A DNA stretch of 64,000 nucleotides from Chryseosolibacter sp036402115 (GTDB taxonomy: Bacteria > Bacteroidota > Bacteroidia > Cytophagales > Cyclobacteriaceae), in contig DASWTM010000027.1 of NCBI GenBank assembly GCA_036402115.1, positions 62,001 to 126,000 on the forward strand, written 5' to 3'. Positions within the stretch are counted from its first letter, which is position 1. Each line of letters opens with the position of its first letter. Below, piece after piece: positions 1 to 8,781 of the stretch. The position numbers were made by a program, and so were the translations under genes. The notes under the pieces are model-generated. The model was not told the DNA's origin. It worked only from the letters and a program-made list of their open reading frames with translations, and searched no databases.

Positions 1-1
1 A

Positions 2-679
2 ATTGTTATTACTCTTGAGGGGGGACAGCCGGGAACGGTCCTTGGTTTTTCTCCAAATCCAGAGCTGCGCGTTTACTATAAAGACAAAGCCAATGACGCA
101 GACGCTGACACCTATCTTTCCTTCAAGGTGAAAAGCAGGTCCAATGCCGGGATTTATTTCAATCAGGTCCTGGCGGATCGAACAATGACAAAGCTCAGAA
201 ACTTAACCAGAAATCTGCCGATAGAATCTACCATCACAAACAATGAAGTCTATCTGCAGGGAGGAGCAGGCCTGGTTTCGCTTATTGAGGTGCCACACCT
301 GCAGCTGCTGACAACGAACAACCCGGACCTCATAATCACAGAGGCTTCGCTGGTGGTGAAGCCAATATTGAAAGGTGCAGCAATGAACACTGACTTTCCC
401 GCAGAGCTGGCCATTGCCGGCGTGGACAGGAAACTGACGCGAACCTACACCTTTAAAAGCGGATTGGTTCTCTATGAAGATCCCTACCTGGGCAGGGACG
501 TCTTTTATCATGCTGACGTTACAGCTTATGTGCAGGCGCAACTTGGAAAAACAACCGAGGAACGCAATCGGATATTGATATCGCTTACCCAGTCAGATCA
601 GCGGCAGACAGTATCCACTGTCAGGCTGGACTCAGAAATAATGCTACTTGTTAAATACATCACAGTTAATGAATACTAA
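2..679 (+). CDS. DUF4270-family lipoprotein, 5'-truncated by window edge
   Basis: The frame is open from base 2, so the start lies outside the window and about 225 C-terminal residues are visible. The visible part begins with a beta-rich segment (LRVYYKDKAND) and continues through FNQVLADR, an 'EVYLQGGAGL' segment and a C-terminal LDSEIMLLVKY strand, the pattern I know from DUF4270 proteins of Bacteroidota. These are usually exported lipoproteins of unknown function. The kelch-repeat lipoprotein starts 11 bases after its stop, a pairing common for DUF4270 genes, so the two are probably co-transcribed. A GTG at 128 is an internal codon and not the start. Confidence 0.72.
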   Translation: MVITLEGGQPGTVLGFSPNPELRVYYKDKANDADADTYLSFKVKSRSNAGIYFNQVLADRTMTKLRNLTRNLPIESTITNNEVYLQGGAGLVSLIEVPHLQLLTTNNPDLIITEASLVVKPILKGAAMNTDFPAELAIAGVDRKLTRTYTFKSGLVLYEDPYLGRDVFYHADVTAYVQAQLGKTTEERNRILISLTQSDQRQTVSTVRLDSEIMLLVKYITVNEY

Positions 680-690
680 CACCATTTTTT

Positions 691-1722
691 ATGACCAGAT
701 TTTTTAAACCTCTTTTAGCTGCAACATGGATGCTTTGCCTGGCCTTCGGATTTTCGTCCTGCGATGATAGTGATGAAAATGGCGGCGGAACCCCGAAAGG
801 TAATTGGTCTCGCGCAGGTTATTTCGAAGGACAGCCACGCGCCGGAGCCGTTTCTGCAGTCATCGGAAGCAAAGTGTACATCGGCCTGGGATATGATGGC
901 GACGTACATTATCAGGATTTTTTCTGCTACGATGCTGAAAAAGACATATGGGAAAATGTTCCGCCATTTAAAGGCATCGGAAGGGAACGCGCCGTCGCAT
1001 TCTCCGCCAACGGTAAATTATATGTTGGCCTTGGATATAACCGTGAACTGGATACTGAGGAACTCGATGACTTCTGGGAATACGATCCGGCGACCCGCGA
1101 CTGGACAGAGCTCGCCAGTTTTCCAGGGACGCCACGCTACAATGCTGTAGCCTTTACACTTAATAATATTGGTTATGTGGGAACCGGATACGATGGAAGC
1201 TATACCCGTAATGATTTTTATTCTTTTGATCCTCAGACGGGCACATGGCAGGAAGTTTCCAGTTTTCGAGGCGGAAAAAGAGAAAGCGCGATCGCCGTTG
1301 TAATTGATAATAAGGCGTATGTGACAAGCGGCAGAAACAACGGCACGTATGTGGCGGACATCTGGGAATTTGACGGAACCACGCAGTTATGGTCCGAGAT
1401 TACTCCGGACAATGATACTGACTATTTCGATGAATTTTCAAAGGCTGTCAAGCGTCATGCCGCTGTGGGCTTCGCTCTTGACGGGGAAATGTATATCACT
1501 ACGGGTTTATCGGGCGCAACTATCTTAAGTACAACATTCTCCTTCGATCCGGCATCGTCAAGGTGGTCTGAAAAAACAGGGTTCGAGGGATCGGGCAGGA
1601 GCAGTGGCGTAGCGTATGTTGTTAACGGGAACGCTTACGTGGCAACAGGGCAGAACCTTTCCAATCGCTGGGACGACATCTGGTCCTTTTCTCCGGATCA
1701 GGACTTCAACGAGAACCGCTAA
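691..1722 (+). CDS. Kelch-repeat beta-propeller lipoprotein
   Basis: The 343-residue protein starts with a lipoprotein signal whose lipobox ends at Cys24 (FSSCDD), followed by an acidic/glycine linker. From residue 40 it has about six kelch-like repeats of 45-50 residues. Each repeat has a 'YVGLGYDG / DFFCYDAEKDIWENVPPF' layout, meaning a glycine pair, an aromatic 'F..YD' strand and a Trp. These predict a beta-propeller anchored in the envelope. Kelch propellers usually bind proteins or glycans, and no catalytic motif is seen. The gene follows the DUF4270 gene by 11 bases and ends in a strong terminator, so it is the last gene of that operon. Confidence 0.85.
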   Translation: MTRFFKPLLAATWMLCLAFGFSSCDDSDENGGGTPKGNWSRAGYFEGQPRAGAVSAVIGSKVYIGLGYDGDVHYQDFFCYDAEKDIWENVPPFKGIGRERAVAFSANGKLYVGLGYNRELDTEELDDFWEYDPATRDWTELASFPGTPRYNAVAFTLNNIGYVGTGYDGSYTRNDFYSFDPQTGTWQEVSSFRGGKRESAIAVVIDNKAYVTSGRNNGTYVADIWEFDGTTQLWSEITPDNDTDYFDEFSKAVKRHAAVGFALDGEMYITTGLSGATILSTTFSFDPASSRWSEKTGFEGSGRSSGVAYVVNGNAYVATGQNLSNRWDDIWSFSPDQDFNENR

Positions 1723-1772
1723 CATGATCTTTTCAAACAGACAGTTTTTTTTGGGGTAATTCAGTCGACAGG

Positions 1773-1797
1773 AGCGGTGCGCAAGCACCGCTTTTCT
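1773..1797 (+). terminator. Rho-independent terminator after kelch gene
   Basis: AGCGGTGC (1773-1780), loop GCAA, then GCACCGCT (1785-1792) make a perfect 8-bp stem with a stable tetraloop, followed by TTTCTT. It lies 50 bases after the kelch stop and ends the DUF4270/kelch operon. Confidence 0.85.
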
Positions 1798-2245
1798 TAT
1801 CCACAAAGCACTTTATAAAACCTCCATATGAGAGCAGGACTTCATCTTTCCGATCACTGAGCCGAGCCTCCTTCCCAATATGCCAGGGCCGAAGGCAGAA
1901 GAATAACCGCGCTTGAACCGCGCTGCAGTTCCTGCATAACGATGTGCCGTCCCCGGGATTACCATAGTTTCATTTATAACAATTCAATGGGTGAATAGAC
2001 CCTGTCGCTTCTGAAAACCTTTTCCTGGTTTTGCCATTGCAGCATAAGGCGTTTCGAATACGCGGCCATCAAAATGCTTTCCAATGAAATTGATGCACAC
2101 GGCCTGACCACGTTTCAGTTTTTGGCCGCGACCTTTCCTGAGAACATTGTGGCATAACTCTAAGGAATGTTTATGAACGGATATTTGAACTCTGCTCCAG
2201 GAGGCAGCTTCGATTCAACGTCTCCATCAGACCAAAATGAACAGA
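1798..2245. other. Intergenic, no gene seen
   Basis: This stretch lies between the convergent kelch gene and LuxR-type regulator gene. I see no reading frame with family similarity, no tRNA-like fold and no second terminator. A short direct repeat of ACCGCGCT sits near 1908-1922 without an evident role. Confidence 0.4.
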
Positions 2246-2911
2246 TTAGTTGATCCGTGAGGACCGATCGGAGCCAACACCGGAGATAATCAGCTTTTCG
2301 CGCGTGGCAATCTTTATTGCTTCAGCCCGGCTGGTGACTTTCAGTTTTGAATATATGTTGCTGATGTGCTTGCGCGAGGTGTGTTGTGTTATTTCAAGTC
2401 GCTCGGAGATATTCGTTGAATTTTCACCATTGACCAGAAGCTCAAGTACTTCTGTCTCGCGCCTGGTCAACGGTGAATTGGTGTTTAGCCGGAAGCTTTC
2501 CACAATTGTTCTTGCAAATGCCCGGCTCATTGGTGCGCCTCCATTAATGAGCGATTCTACACTGCTGACAAGGAAATTAAAATCCCTGTCCTTGAGCAGA
2601 ACACCGCCAACACCAATCTTAAGGTATGGCTGAAGATAGTCAAGGTCGACATGTTCGGTCGTCAACAGCAACTTCAGATGGAAGAACTGGTCTTTCAGTT
2701 TTCGGATACAACCTGCGTCGTTGGAGTCAACGTCGATGATTGCCAGGTCAAAAAGTTTTCCTTTCAATTCTACAAGATCGGGGGATAGTTTTCCTGTTGT
2801 AAATGTCACCACACAGCTGTTGATGCTGCCACTCAGTATAGTGGCATATGCCTCCCTAAGAAGTGAATCGTTTTCGACGATCAATACCCTGGTCTTGTAA
2901 AAATTTTTCAT
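2246..2911 (-). CDS. LuxR/NarL-type response regulator
   Basis: With the ATG at 2911 the protein has 221 residues. The frame is open to 2980, but that would put 23 extra residues before the receiver domain. The receiver domain covers about 8-125, with an acidic pair in VENDS, probable phospho-acceptor Asp60 (LAIIDVD), TT at 84-85 and conserved Lys107 (LLKD). A LuxR-type helix-turn-helix covers about 148-205 (TRRETEVLELLV, then KHISNIYSKL). The position after Asp60 lacks the usual MP motif and the domain is somewhat degenerate. No histidine kinase is adjacent, so this is an orphan regulator whose partner is unknown. Confidence 0.85.
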   Translation of the reverse strand: MKNFYKTRVLIVENDSLLREAYATILSGSINSCVVTFTTGKLSPDLVELKGKLFDLAIIDVDSNDAGCIRKLKDQFFHLKLLLTTEHVDLDYLQPYLKIGVGGVLLKDRDFNFLVSSVESLINGGAPMSRAFARTIVESFRLNTNSPLTRRETEVLELLVNGENSTNISERLEITQHTSRKHISNIYSKLKVTSRAEAIKIATREKLIISGVGSDRSSRIN

Positions 2912-3044
2912 GGCTATGTATCTTAACGACTGGCTTAAAATCACCGAACCGCGCTTACTTGTTATTTCAAATTCGATCACCCGTGCGGCGTGATTCCGTG
3001 AACTGTAATAAATTGCATGCGGACTGGACTGGCAATCATTAAAT

Positions 3045-3413
3045 TCAAATCACTTTCAGCTTTCTGCGAAACACGACTCGTCCGTTCACAGCAAGAGCAT
3101 ATTTATAATTCCCTGGAGCAAGTCCCCGGCTCTCAAGCTGAACGATACCCACCTGAGGCAGGTCTTCAAGATGAACTAGAAGATTCTGACGTGAATCATA
3201 CAACAGAAACTGCGCGTGCTGAGCATAGAGCGCAGAATACGCAATGTCTAATGGTGTGTCTTTGGTTCGCGCGTACGCCTCGGTCCTGCTCAGAAACAGA
3301 GCGCTTGCTCCCTCACGGGGTGATGCTCTCTTGACACTGATCCAGTTCTGATCCTGCGCGAGGACCTGTGCGGCGGTTAAAAGCAATACTGCCAGGGTTG
3401 CATTTGTAATCAT
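3045..3413 (-). CDS. Tiny secreted protein consisting mostly of a T9SS-like tail
   Basis: The 122-residue protein has a clear signal peptide (residues 1-19, cut after LAQ) and ends in a segment resembling the type IX secretion C-terminal sorting domain: LDIAYS, FLLYDS.QNLL, GLAPGNYKYAL, then VVFRRKLKV. This domain normally follows a large cargo, but here only about 25 residues lie between the signal and the tail. It could be a stand-alone sorting-domain protein, the remnant of a larger gene, or a small periplasmic beta-sandwich protein. No neighbour in the same direction shares its transcript. Confidence 0.55.
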   Translation of the reverse strand: MITNATLAVLLLTAAQVLAQDQNWISVKRASPREGASALFLSRTEAYARTKDTPLDIAYSALYAQHAQFLLYDSRQNLLVHLEDLPQVGIVQLESRGLAPGNYKYALAVNGRVVFRRKLKVI

Positions 3414-3631
3414 TGCCTAAAGATGGGCGCCATGAAGAATGAATCGAAATCTTTGAGACGAAGACGTGAATTTGTATGACGGCACGGACAATTTCCACGA
3501 CCTCCACCTGCTTACCTGTGCACACCTGAGAGACTAATATTTTGTCGAGGAAAATCACCGTGTTGTCCTCATTTAAACGGCATTGATATATTATTCTTTT
3601 TGTATTTACCCCGTGGCTTTAAGTTTCGACA

Positions 3632-4846
3632 ATGCAGGTGTCTTTTTCCAATGCCGTTTTAGCGTTGTTGTCCTTTTCATCAGTGAGCTGCTTTGCTCAA
3701 ACAATAATATCATCGCCCTACTCATCAGAAGGAGTGGGAACAATCACCGGCAAGTATTCATCGCTTGGCGTGTTTGGTGGAGTTGCAGTGCAGGATCCCT
3801 ACCAGATAAATACATCAAATCCTGCTTCCTATAGCAACGTTTCGTCGGCTACCCATGTCTTTGAAACGGGTGGCCAGTATCAGTCAATCAAAACCTCGAC
3901 ACTTGATGCTTCGGAACAAAATAAAAAAGGCATGTTTAATGGACTCAATTTTCTTTTCCGCACATCAAAAGCATCATCAGCTGTCGTTGGACTCACGCCA
4001 TTCAGCACCGTGGATTACGCTATAACCAGCGTCAAGGACGTAGCCGGGGAATCGACCTCCTTTGCATACAATGGAACCGGTGGCTTTAATAAATTTTTTA
4101 TTGGAACATCCTGGACAATTGCAAACAACCTGTCACTTGGAGCTCACCTGTCTTATTTGTTTGGATCGCTTAAACGGGAAGAAACATTACTGAGTGGGCA
4201 GGCGGCCGGGTTGGCGATTCACCAGCGTCTCAGCGCCAGAAAAATAATCCTCGACTATGGCATACAATACCGGCTGAAAATAGGTGATCGCCATTCAGCG
4301 AGTGTTGGCCTGGTATATAATATGAAGGAAGTAATGACTGCAAAAAATCATTTTGCTGTCCTCAACCTCAAACAGGGAGTACCCGATACACTGATTGCCA
4401 AGGCAGAGAAGAAAACTTTCACAACCCCTGAAAGTATAGGTTTAGGTTTGGCCACAACCCTCGGTCAATTTGCAATTTCTTCTGATTTATCATTTACAAA
4501 ATGGGCAGACGTCGGGCCGGGGTATACTAACGCACTCCGCGGACGGTTAAGTTTTCAATATTATGGTAAAAGGAATCCTGAATCGTACCTGGACATGATT
4601 TCCGTACGGGCGGGATTTTCGGTCGAGGAGAACTATCTGGTCATAAGACAAACTCAATTCCTGACCTCCTGCGCGTCAGCGGCGATAGGCTTTCCCGTGG
4701 CCAGAAATTCCGGATCCTTGATTCTGAGCTATAGTATGCTGAAAAACGGAACCACGGATAACGGCTTGATTTACGAACGGGCTCACGGCATATCGATCGA
4801 TCTGGTATTCCGGGATCTCTGGGGTATTAAACGAAAATTTGATTAG
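3632..4846 (+). CDS. FadL-like outer-membrane beta-barrel protein
   Basis: The 404-residue protein has a signal peptide (about 1-22, SCFAQ) and then 'SPYSSEGVG...LGVFGGVAV...INTSNPASYS'. This mature N terminus is typical of a Bacteroidota family of FadL-like barrels that begins SPYSRFG and contains N-P-A-S-Y. The rest is alternating amphipathic strands with glycine and aromatic residues up to the C-terminal ISIDLVFRDLWG strand. A transport-pore role in the outer membrane is inferred from the family. The next barrel gene starts 2 bases after the stop, so the two are co-transcribed and may be translationally coupled. Confidence 0.7.
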   Translation: MQVSFSNAVLALLSFSSVSCFAQTIISSPYSSEGVGTITGKYSSLGVFGGVAVQDPYQINTSNPASYSNVSSATHVFETGGQYQSIKTSTLDASEQNKKGMFNGLNFLFRTSKASSAVVGLTPFSTVDYAITSVKDVAGESTSFAYNGTGGFNKFFIGTSWTIANNLSLGAHLSYLFGSLKREETLLSGQAAGLAIHQRLSARKIILDYGIQYRLKIGDRHSASVGLVYNMKEVMTAKNHFAVLNLKQGVPDTLIAKAEKKTFTTPESIGLGLATTLGQFAISSDLSFTKWADVGPGYTNALRGRLSFQYYGKRNPESYLDMISVRAGFSVEENYLVIRQTQFLTSCASAAIGFPVARNSGSLILSYSMLKNGTTDNGLIYERAHGISIDLVFRDLWGIKRKFD

Positions 4847-4848
4847 AT

Positions 4849-5532
4849 ATGCGTTACTCGATTTTTTTGCTGCTGCTGTTGTTCTCAATGAGTAGGTCCG
4901 GGAATGCTCAAAGCGGGAAAGCCCCGGACATACCTGGTGCTTTTGTCCTGCAGCTTGGAATCAACAAGCCTGCTTCAACTCCGGATCACATGCCTTTAGG
5001 TTTTTGGGGTTCGCGTTCATTCAATATTTCCTATGAGAATGAGTTGCGCCTGGGAGGATCCAGATTTTTTCTCGTCCCTTCGGTGATGCTTGCCATGGAG
5101 CGTCTCAAATTTAAGAACAACGAGATCCTGCAGTATCAAAGCGGAGACCTGATACTGGCAAGTATCGATGAAGCCGTTAAGAAATCTCAGTTGGTAATGA
5201 ACTATTTCGATGTGCCGGCCAGCATCCGGTATTGTGCAAAACCGGATAACAGAAAGAACTCGTTCAGTGTTTCACTCGGAGTGAAGGGCGGAGTGCTGGT
5301 AAGTTCGCACGCCAAGATTAAATATGCACAGGGTGATGATATTGTAAAGGAAAAAATCAAGCGACGCTGGGGCCTCAACCAATTCAGGTACGGGGTAACC
5401 GGAGCTGTGGGCTTGGGCAACGTCAGCTTGTTTGCATTCTATAATATGGTCCCGCTGTTTGAAGATAAGGCAGGGCCGGACGGCAATGCCTTCAATGTTA
5501 TGACACTAGGTCTTTCCATTGGTGCTTTCTGA
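4849..5532 (+). CDS. Secreted outer-membrane beta-barrel protein
   Basis: The 227-residue protein has a signal peptide (residues 1-20, cut near GNAQ) and about eight predicted amphipathic strands, ending in NVMTLGLSIGAF with a terminal aromatic residue as in barrel proteins. Features such as 'FNISYENELRLGGSRFFLVPSV' and 'FDVPASIRYCAK' match the general porin-like OMP_b-brl family. No substrate can be inferred. It is the second gene after the FadL-like barrel gene, separated by 2 bases, and a terminator at 5709 closes the unit. Confidence 0.65.
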   Translation: MRYSIFLLLLLFSMSRSGNAQSGKAPDIPGAFVLQLGINKPASTPDHMPLGFWGSRSFNISYENELRLGGSRFFLVPSVMLAMERLKFKNNEILQYQSGDLILASIDEAVKKSQLVMNYFDVPASIRYCAKPDNRKNSFSVSLGVKGGVLVSSHAKIKYAQGDDIVKEKIKRRWGLNQFRYGVTGAVGLGNVSLFAFYNMVPLFEDKAGPDGNAFNVMTLGLSIGAF

Positions 5533-5708
5533 AAAAAAACCTTTCACATGGTTTTTATTTCGCTTTGCCGTTAATGCTTCGGAAGACAAGTGTCGCCTTT
5601 GCAATTTAGTATCAGATACACGTTCAGCCGTTCTCCGGCGTTACCGTCAGCAAGGGAAGGATTGACAAAATGTTGCCAGGAGTTTCTTAGAGGATTCCTG
5701 GCAGACCG

Positions 5709-5733
5709 CCCTGGCATCAAGCCAGGGTTTTTT
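5709..5733 (+). terminator. Rho-independent terminator, + strand
   Basis: CCCTGGC (5709-5715), loop ATCAA, GCCAGGG (5721-5727) and six T residues form a typical intrinsic terminator. It stops transcription from the barrel operon just before the convergent LytTR regulator gene, which ends at 5738. There is no T run in the minus direction. Confidence 0.85.
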
Positions 5734-5737
5734 ATTG

Positions 5738-6439
5738 TCAGCAGATCCCACGGATAACATTTTCAAAGACGTCACGGTAATTTTCGCTTACGGGAATAAG
5801 CCCGTTATTGATGCTGATTCGACTCCTGCTGATTTGCTCAATCTTTGAAATCGAAACGATATAAGATTTGTGAACACGGATAAAGCGGTCAGCAGGAAGT
5901 TCTTCCTCCAACGACTTGAGGCTCATCCGCGTAATAACCGGACGCGACGAGGAGATCAGATGTATTTTTGCGTAATCTTTCAACCCTTCAACATACGCAA
6001 TGTCATCAAAGTCCACACGCACGGTTTTATACTCGCAGCTGACGAAAAAGTAGTCCGGAATACGCGTGGTCCGTGGTGGTCGGAAGTCGTTTAATACTCT
6101 ATTGCAGGCGCGAAGAAACCGGTCAAACGAAACAGGTTTTAGCAGGTAGTCCGTAACATCAAGGTCGTACCCTTCATGGGCGTAGTGATGGTATGCGGTG
6201 ATCAACACTATTTTTGGTGGGTTAACGGACAGCGATCTGAGAAACTCCAGCCCTGAAATTTCCGGCATCTCAACATCAAGGAAAATCAGGTCTACAGGAT
6301 GTCGCACTAAGTATTGAGTTGCCTCGGCGACGTTTTGGCAACGCTTCTCAAGTTTTAAAAACGACACTTTTTTGATGTTGTTTTCAAGTAAGTCGAGAGC
6401 CAGGGGCTCGTCGTCCACGGCCATGCAACGGATTATCAT
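5738..6439 (-). CDS. LytTR-family response regulator
   Basis: I chose the ATG at 6439 because it forms an ATGA overlap with the stop of the upstream kinase; the frame continues 11 codons further but inside the kinase gene. The 233-residue protein has a receiver domain (1-118) with DDE at 9-11, Asp55 as phospho-acceptor (FLDVEMPE), Thr81 and Lys101 (LLKPVS). A LytTR DNA-binding domain follows from about 128 (VEGLKDYAKI, FIRVHKSYIV). It presumably acts as the cytoplasmic output of the kinase encoded just upstream. Its target genes are not known. Confidence 0.92.
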   Translation of the reverse strand: MIIRCMAVDDEPLALDLLENNIKKVSFLKLEKRCQNVAEATQYLVRHPVDLIFLDVEMPEISGLEFLRSLSVNPPKIVLITAYHHYAHEGYDLDVTDYLLKPVSFDRFLRACNRVLNDFRPPRTTRIPDYFFVSCEYKTVRVDFDDIAYVEGLKDYAKIHLISSSRPVITRMSLKSLEEELPADRFIRVHKSYIVSISKIEQISRSRISINNGLIPVSENYRDVFENVIRGIC

Positions 6440-7512
6440 CGTAAGTTTATTTTTAATGTTGAAGTGTACCACCCGTCGGTGGTATCCAGAATAAGCTCAT
6501 ACTGCTCGTTATATAAAAGATCTAATCGCCTTACCAGGTTTTGCAAGCCGATTCCGGAAGAAGGATCCAGGCTCTGGTTTCCTTTCGGATTAAACCGGTT
6601 TACGACCTGGAAAGTCAATGAGGCCAGGGTAGAACTAATTGTGATTCGAATTACGGGATCCTTTATTTTCCCTGTGCCGTGTTTGAATGCATTTTCTACA
6701 AATGTGATCAGTAGCATGGGCTCAATAAGAAGCGTATCGTCTTCGATGCTGGTTTTCAGTTCTATTGAAATGTTATTTTGAAAACGCAGCTTCTGCAGAC
6801 TGATAAAATTCCGGATGTAGTCAACTTCATTTTCTAAGGTCACCTTCTCATCTCGGTTGTAGAGTGTGTACCGCATTAGGTTTGACAGCTGAATGATTGA
6901 GGGTTCGATCTGGCTGGAGTTCTTCCTTGAAAGAGAAGCAAGACTGTTGAGTACATTGAAAATGAAATGCGGACTGACCTGGAAGCGTAAAAAGGATAAT
7001 TCTGCCAGAAGCTTTTGGGTTTCTTGTTCTTTCAGAACGCGGTTCAATTCATTTCGGTCCTGTATCAGTTTGAACGCAAGGCTTAAGCCAAACACCATGA
7101 TAAAATGTGGTACCTGAAATAATACAGGCGGGCCAAACGGGAGCTCACTGTTGATGAGCTGCGAACGCAGAACATAGCTGAATACGATAAAGGCAACAAA
7201 GCACCCTGCGATGCTTACCCCATAGAGTACTTTTTTGTGCGTTAATAACCTGGGCACAAGAATAAACCAGTTGAGATAAAAGAAGATCATCAAAAACACA
7301 TAGGAGCCAATAATTTCTTTTTTGATCACCGCGGAATCAAGTGGCATGGTATGTATGATCTGGTCTGTGGGATGGGCGAGTTTCGGGGCAACTACTTCGG
7401 CCCTGAAAGGTGAAAATGCAGGGGCCGTTGACTGAATCGGCAGATAGAAAATCAAAGACCAGCTTAATGCATGGATGAGGATCGCGGGTAGGTTGGCAGA
7501 AAAGCTTTTCAT
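6436..7512 (-). CDS. LytS/YehU-type sensor histidine kinase
   Basis: The 358-residue inner-membrane protein has about four hydrophobic helices: one near residues 10-27 and three between 68 and 148. A coiled stretch and a His_kinase domain follow. Phospho-acceptor His182 lies in QVSPHFIFN, the N-box is FVENAFKHG (271-279), and the G-box is the short GIGLQNLVRRL (320-330). There is no separate sensor domain, so the signal is probably sensed in or near the membrane. The gene ends in an ATGA overlap with its LytTR regulator, which indicates tight coupling. A conspicuous loop of about 40 residues follows the first helix. Confidence 0.9.
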   Translation of the reverse strand: MKSFSANLPAILIHALSWSLIFYLPIQSTAPAFSPFRAEVVAPKLAHPTDQIIHTMPLDSAVIKKEIIGSYVFLMIFFYLNWFILVPRLLTHKKVLYGVSIAGCFVAFIVFSYVLRSQLINSELPFGPPVLFQVPHFIMVFGLSLAFKLIQDRNELNRVLKEQETQKLLAELSFLRFQVSPHFIFNVLNSLASLSRKNSSQIEPSIIQLSNLMRYTLYNRDEKVTLENEVDYIRNFISLQKLRFQNNISIELKTSIEDDTLLIEPMLLITFVENAFKHGTGKIKDPVIRITISSTLASLTFQVVNRFNPKGNQSLDPSSGIGLQNLVRRLDLLYNEQYELILDTTDGWYTSTLKINLR

Positions 7513-7755
7513 CTCAACTCAGCAATAGTTTTGTTTAATATCATCGGCCGTTCCCACGCGGATGTTCAACGAGGCGGCCGTGCAAAAAGTATCCACTTTT
7601 CGTTCAAACGAAACCGCTGCGATGTGAGTGGTGCGATCCCTACGGGTGAACCGGATGATCAGTACAGTTGCTTTCATTGACCGTACATCTGCTCGCGGCA
7701 ATTTTGCCTGGAGCCCTTATCACTGCCATCAGCTGCGCTGCTCACGTAAGGTCGA

Positions 7756-8619
7756 TCACTTTTTTCCGGGGACAGTGTTTACAACCTGGATGGTGACCTT
7801 CCATTGACCATCGCCGGTCTTTTCCCATATACGCAAAAAATTCCCGGTTAACGCCGTTCCATCAATGCGGTGCGTCCCGTAGACATACGCCATATCACCC
7901 GCTTTCGATGCTCCGATTTTTTCCGGCGTCCAGGTATGTGACTCCGCCCTTCGTGTCACTTCCTGTATTGCCTTTTCTATGCCAACCTGGTAGCATTCCC
8001 GCTGAAAGTATATTCGTGCCTGTTCCGCAAACATTTTTTCAACAGTTGCCACCTCGCCTTCAACACGCGTAAAGGTATTGAGCTCTTCTTCCAGGATTTT
8101 GACAGCTTGTTCGGCACTGATGCGATTGTTAACCCGCACTGCCCTTTTCCGGGTGCTTGCTTTTTCTAGTTGTTTTTCTGGGACGAATTTGTCGGCCGGC
8201 AAAATGTTTGACCCAAAATCTACGATGAACTTTGGCGTACCGTCTGGCTGTAAACTCCATAATGTAAAAAACTGGCCATGCCAGACGCTGCCATCGGAGA
8301 ATCTGGATTGAAACGGTCCGGTACCATAGCCTAAGTCATTTGAGGCCGAAACACGTACCAGCGAAGGATACCACGTCGTTGCAAAAGTGGTATCCTGTAA
8401 TTTGCTGATCCAATCAAAAAGATTAATTTTTGAAGGCCTGAAAACCACTGCATCCGGTGCGCCATATTTCTTGTTTGCGTAGCAAAATCCAAGCTGTTGA
8501 GCCATGGCATTAAAATCGGTTTCAGTTTTTAAAAGGTCCGCTTCCGAAAAGCCCTGACCCCTGCTCTGGAAGGCCCAAACTGAAAGAGACGCCAGAAGTA
8601 AAGCGAGTCGTGCTTTCAT
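7756..8619 (-). CDS. Secreted protein with two NTF2-like (DUF4440/SnoaL) domains
   Basis: The ATG at 8619 directly precedes a signal peptide (MKARLALLLASLSVWAF, cut after SRGQ) and gives 287 residues; a longer frame adds 14 charged residues before it. There are two NTF2-like domains: about residues 25-145, ending TLWSLQPDGTPKFIVDFG, and about 180-285, ending LRIWEKTGDGQWKVTIQVV. These W.....W.V endings are typical of DUF4440. The family is a small cone-shaped pocket fold and no catalytic residues can be named. It has the same two-domain plan as the product at 10852-11697, with the kinase and HlyD-like genes between them. Confidence 0.75.
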   Translation of the reverse strand: MKARLALLLASLSVWAFQSRGQGFSEADLLKTETDFNAMAQQLGFCYANKKYGAPDAVVFRPSKINLFDWISKLQDTTFATTWYPSLVRVSASNDLGYGTGPFQSRFSDGSVWHGQFFTLWSLQPDGTPKFIVDFGSNILPADKFVPEKQLEKASTRKRAVRVNNRISAEQAVKILEEELNTFTRVEGEVATVEKMFAEQARIYFQRECYQVGIEKAIQEVTRRAESHTWTPEKIGASKAGDMAYVYGTHRIDGTALTGNFLRIWEKTGDGQWKVTIQVVNTVPGKK

Positions 8620-8781
8620 ATGTTTTTCGTGCAAAGCACGAAGAGCCGGCAGACTTTTCAATCGTTTTTCTTCGAAGCGAGTACTTTATTCAGCAGACCG
8701 ATACCAGCGCCACACCTGGTGTCATGCGCTCCATACCAGTCATTTCAAGCAACACATTTCCGGCTACCTGGTTTTCCTCAC

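Noticed and set aside
2246..2980. Longer start for the LuxR-type regulator at 2980
   Set aside because: It adds 23 residues before the receiver domain, which normally begins within the first ten residues.
5531..5560. AAAAACC/GGTTTTT hairpin just after the second barrel gene
   Set aside because: The stem is almost all A-T with an 8-base loop; the GC-rich terminator at 5709 is the better candidate.
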